From the NCBI GenBank assembly GCA_029256485.1, contig JAQSXU010000221.1, positions 1 through 5,179 on the forward strand: 5,179 nucleotides of DNA. Direction: 5' to 3'. The notes beneath the pieces are model-generated. The model ran no database searches. It was not told where the DNA came from and was given only the letters and a program-made list of their open reading frames with translations. This DNA is from Clostridiaceae bacterium (GTDB lineage Bacteria > Bacillota_A > Clostridia > Clostridiales > Clostridiaceae). How positions within the stretch are numbered: the stretch's first letter is position 1; the number at the start of each line of letters is the position of its first letter. The translations under genes and the position numbers were made by a program. This document shows positions 4,916 through 5,179 of the stretch, in pieces.

Positions 4916-5179
4916 TTAACCAATTAATTGAGATGCAAATAAAATTACAGAAAGAGTAATAATAAATAGTACAGTTGCCCAAGAAATAATATTTTGCACT
5001 TTTGTATTAACGTGTTTACCCATTATTCTTTTATCATTAATTAATATTATCATAAAGGTTAATATTATTGGTGATAGTAATCCTGCTATTTGTTGAGTAG
5101 CAAGTATAATATCAATAAGTGATATACCTGGAATTAATATAAATAACGCTCCAAGAATTATTATACCAGTATATATTCC
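4916..5179 (-). CDS. Nramp-family divalent metal (Mn/Fe) transporter, C-terminal end only
   Basis: The minus-strand frame is open from the window edge to its TAA at 4918-4916, giving the last 87 residues; the start lies beyond 5179. The sequence is nearly all membrane helix: a helix ending GIIILGALFILIPGIS, a short link (LIDIILATQQIAG), a helix with the conserved-looking LLSPIILTFMIILIND, a basic cytosolic loop (KRIMGKHVNTKVQN) and a last helix (WATVLFIITLSVILFAS). A Pro in the helix after Q-x-x-A-G-L, then a K-R-I-M-G-K/E-x-V-N loop, matches the end of Nramp proteins (proton-coupled Mn2+ or Fe2+ uptake, inner-membrane). The metal-binding residues lie in the missing N-terminal part, so the substrate is by family. 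It converges on the toxin array and looks like ordinary flanking chromosome. Confidence 0.8.
   Translation of the reverse strand, partial: GIYTGIIILGALFILIPGISLIDIILATQQIAGLLSPIILTFMIILINDKRIMGKHVNTKVQNIISWATVLFIITLSVILFASQLIG

Noticed and set aside
1..5179. tRNA, rRNA, CRISPR arrays, riboswitches and complete insertion sequences
   Set aside because: No cloverleaf, regularly spaced repeats, recognisable riboswitch core or transposase frame was seen.

Overview
The window is very AT-rich, with A/T-ending codons and purine-rich Shine-Dalgarno sites. This fits a Firmicute of the Clostridium sensu stricto type. Genus is an inference from composition, codon use and protein style; species cannot be read from it.

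Layout. (1) Positions 1-2212, plus strand: the end of an unrecognised gene, then an ankyrin-repeat protein and a small unrecognised protein, both starting with one hydrophobic segment and so probably membrane-anchored with the body outside the cytoplasm. A 23-codon mini-ORF and a start-less 43-codon open frame lie in the spacers. (2) Positions 2213-4827, plus strand: a run of short coding pieces alternating between what look like C-terminal toxin tips (no ribosome site, no full N-terminus, ending just before the next gene) and small cytosolic proteins. In order: tip 1 (2242-2316), a truncated immunity-like gene (2331-2480), tip 2 (2481-2687), an intact zinc-ribbon protein (2715-3215), an uninterpreted 215-base spacer, tip 3 (3431-3871, a colicin E5-like tRNA-nuclease domain), an intact 152-residue protein (3925-4383), tip 4 (4468-4551) and an intact DUF1871/YugE-like protein (4567-4827). 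(3) Positions 4855-5179: a strong hairpin terminator, then the C-terminus of an Nramp-type metal transporter on the minus strand, convergent with the array.

Interpretation. The middle block looks like the orphan-module graveyard downstream of a polymorphic (contact-dependent or secreted) toxin gene: displaced toxin tips decay while the immunity genes that followed them stay intact, probably to protect against sibling cells carrying those tips. The full-length toxin would lie outside the window. The E5-like tip is well supported. The other tips are inferred from position, protein-like sequence and short end motifs. No immunity assignment here is proven. Two start codons were moved downstream of the longest open frame (2697 to 2715, 3907 to 3925) because good Shine-Dalgarno sites lie just before the inner ATGs.
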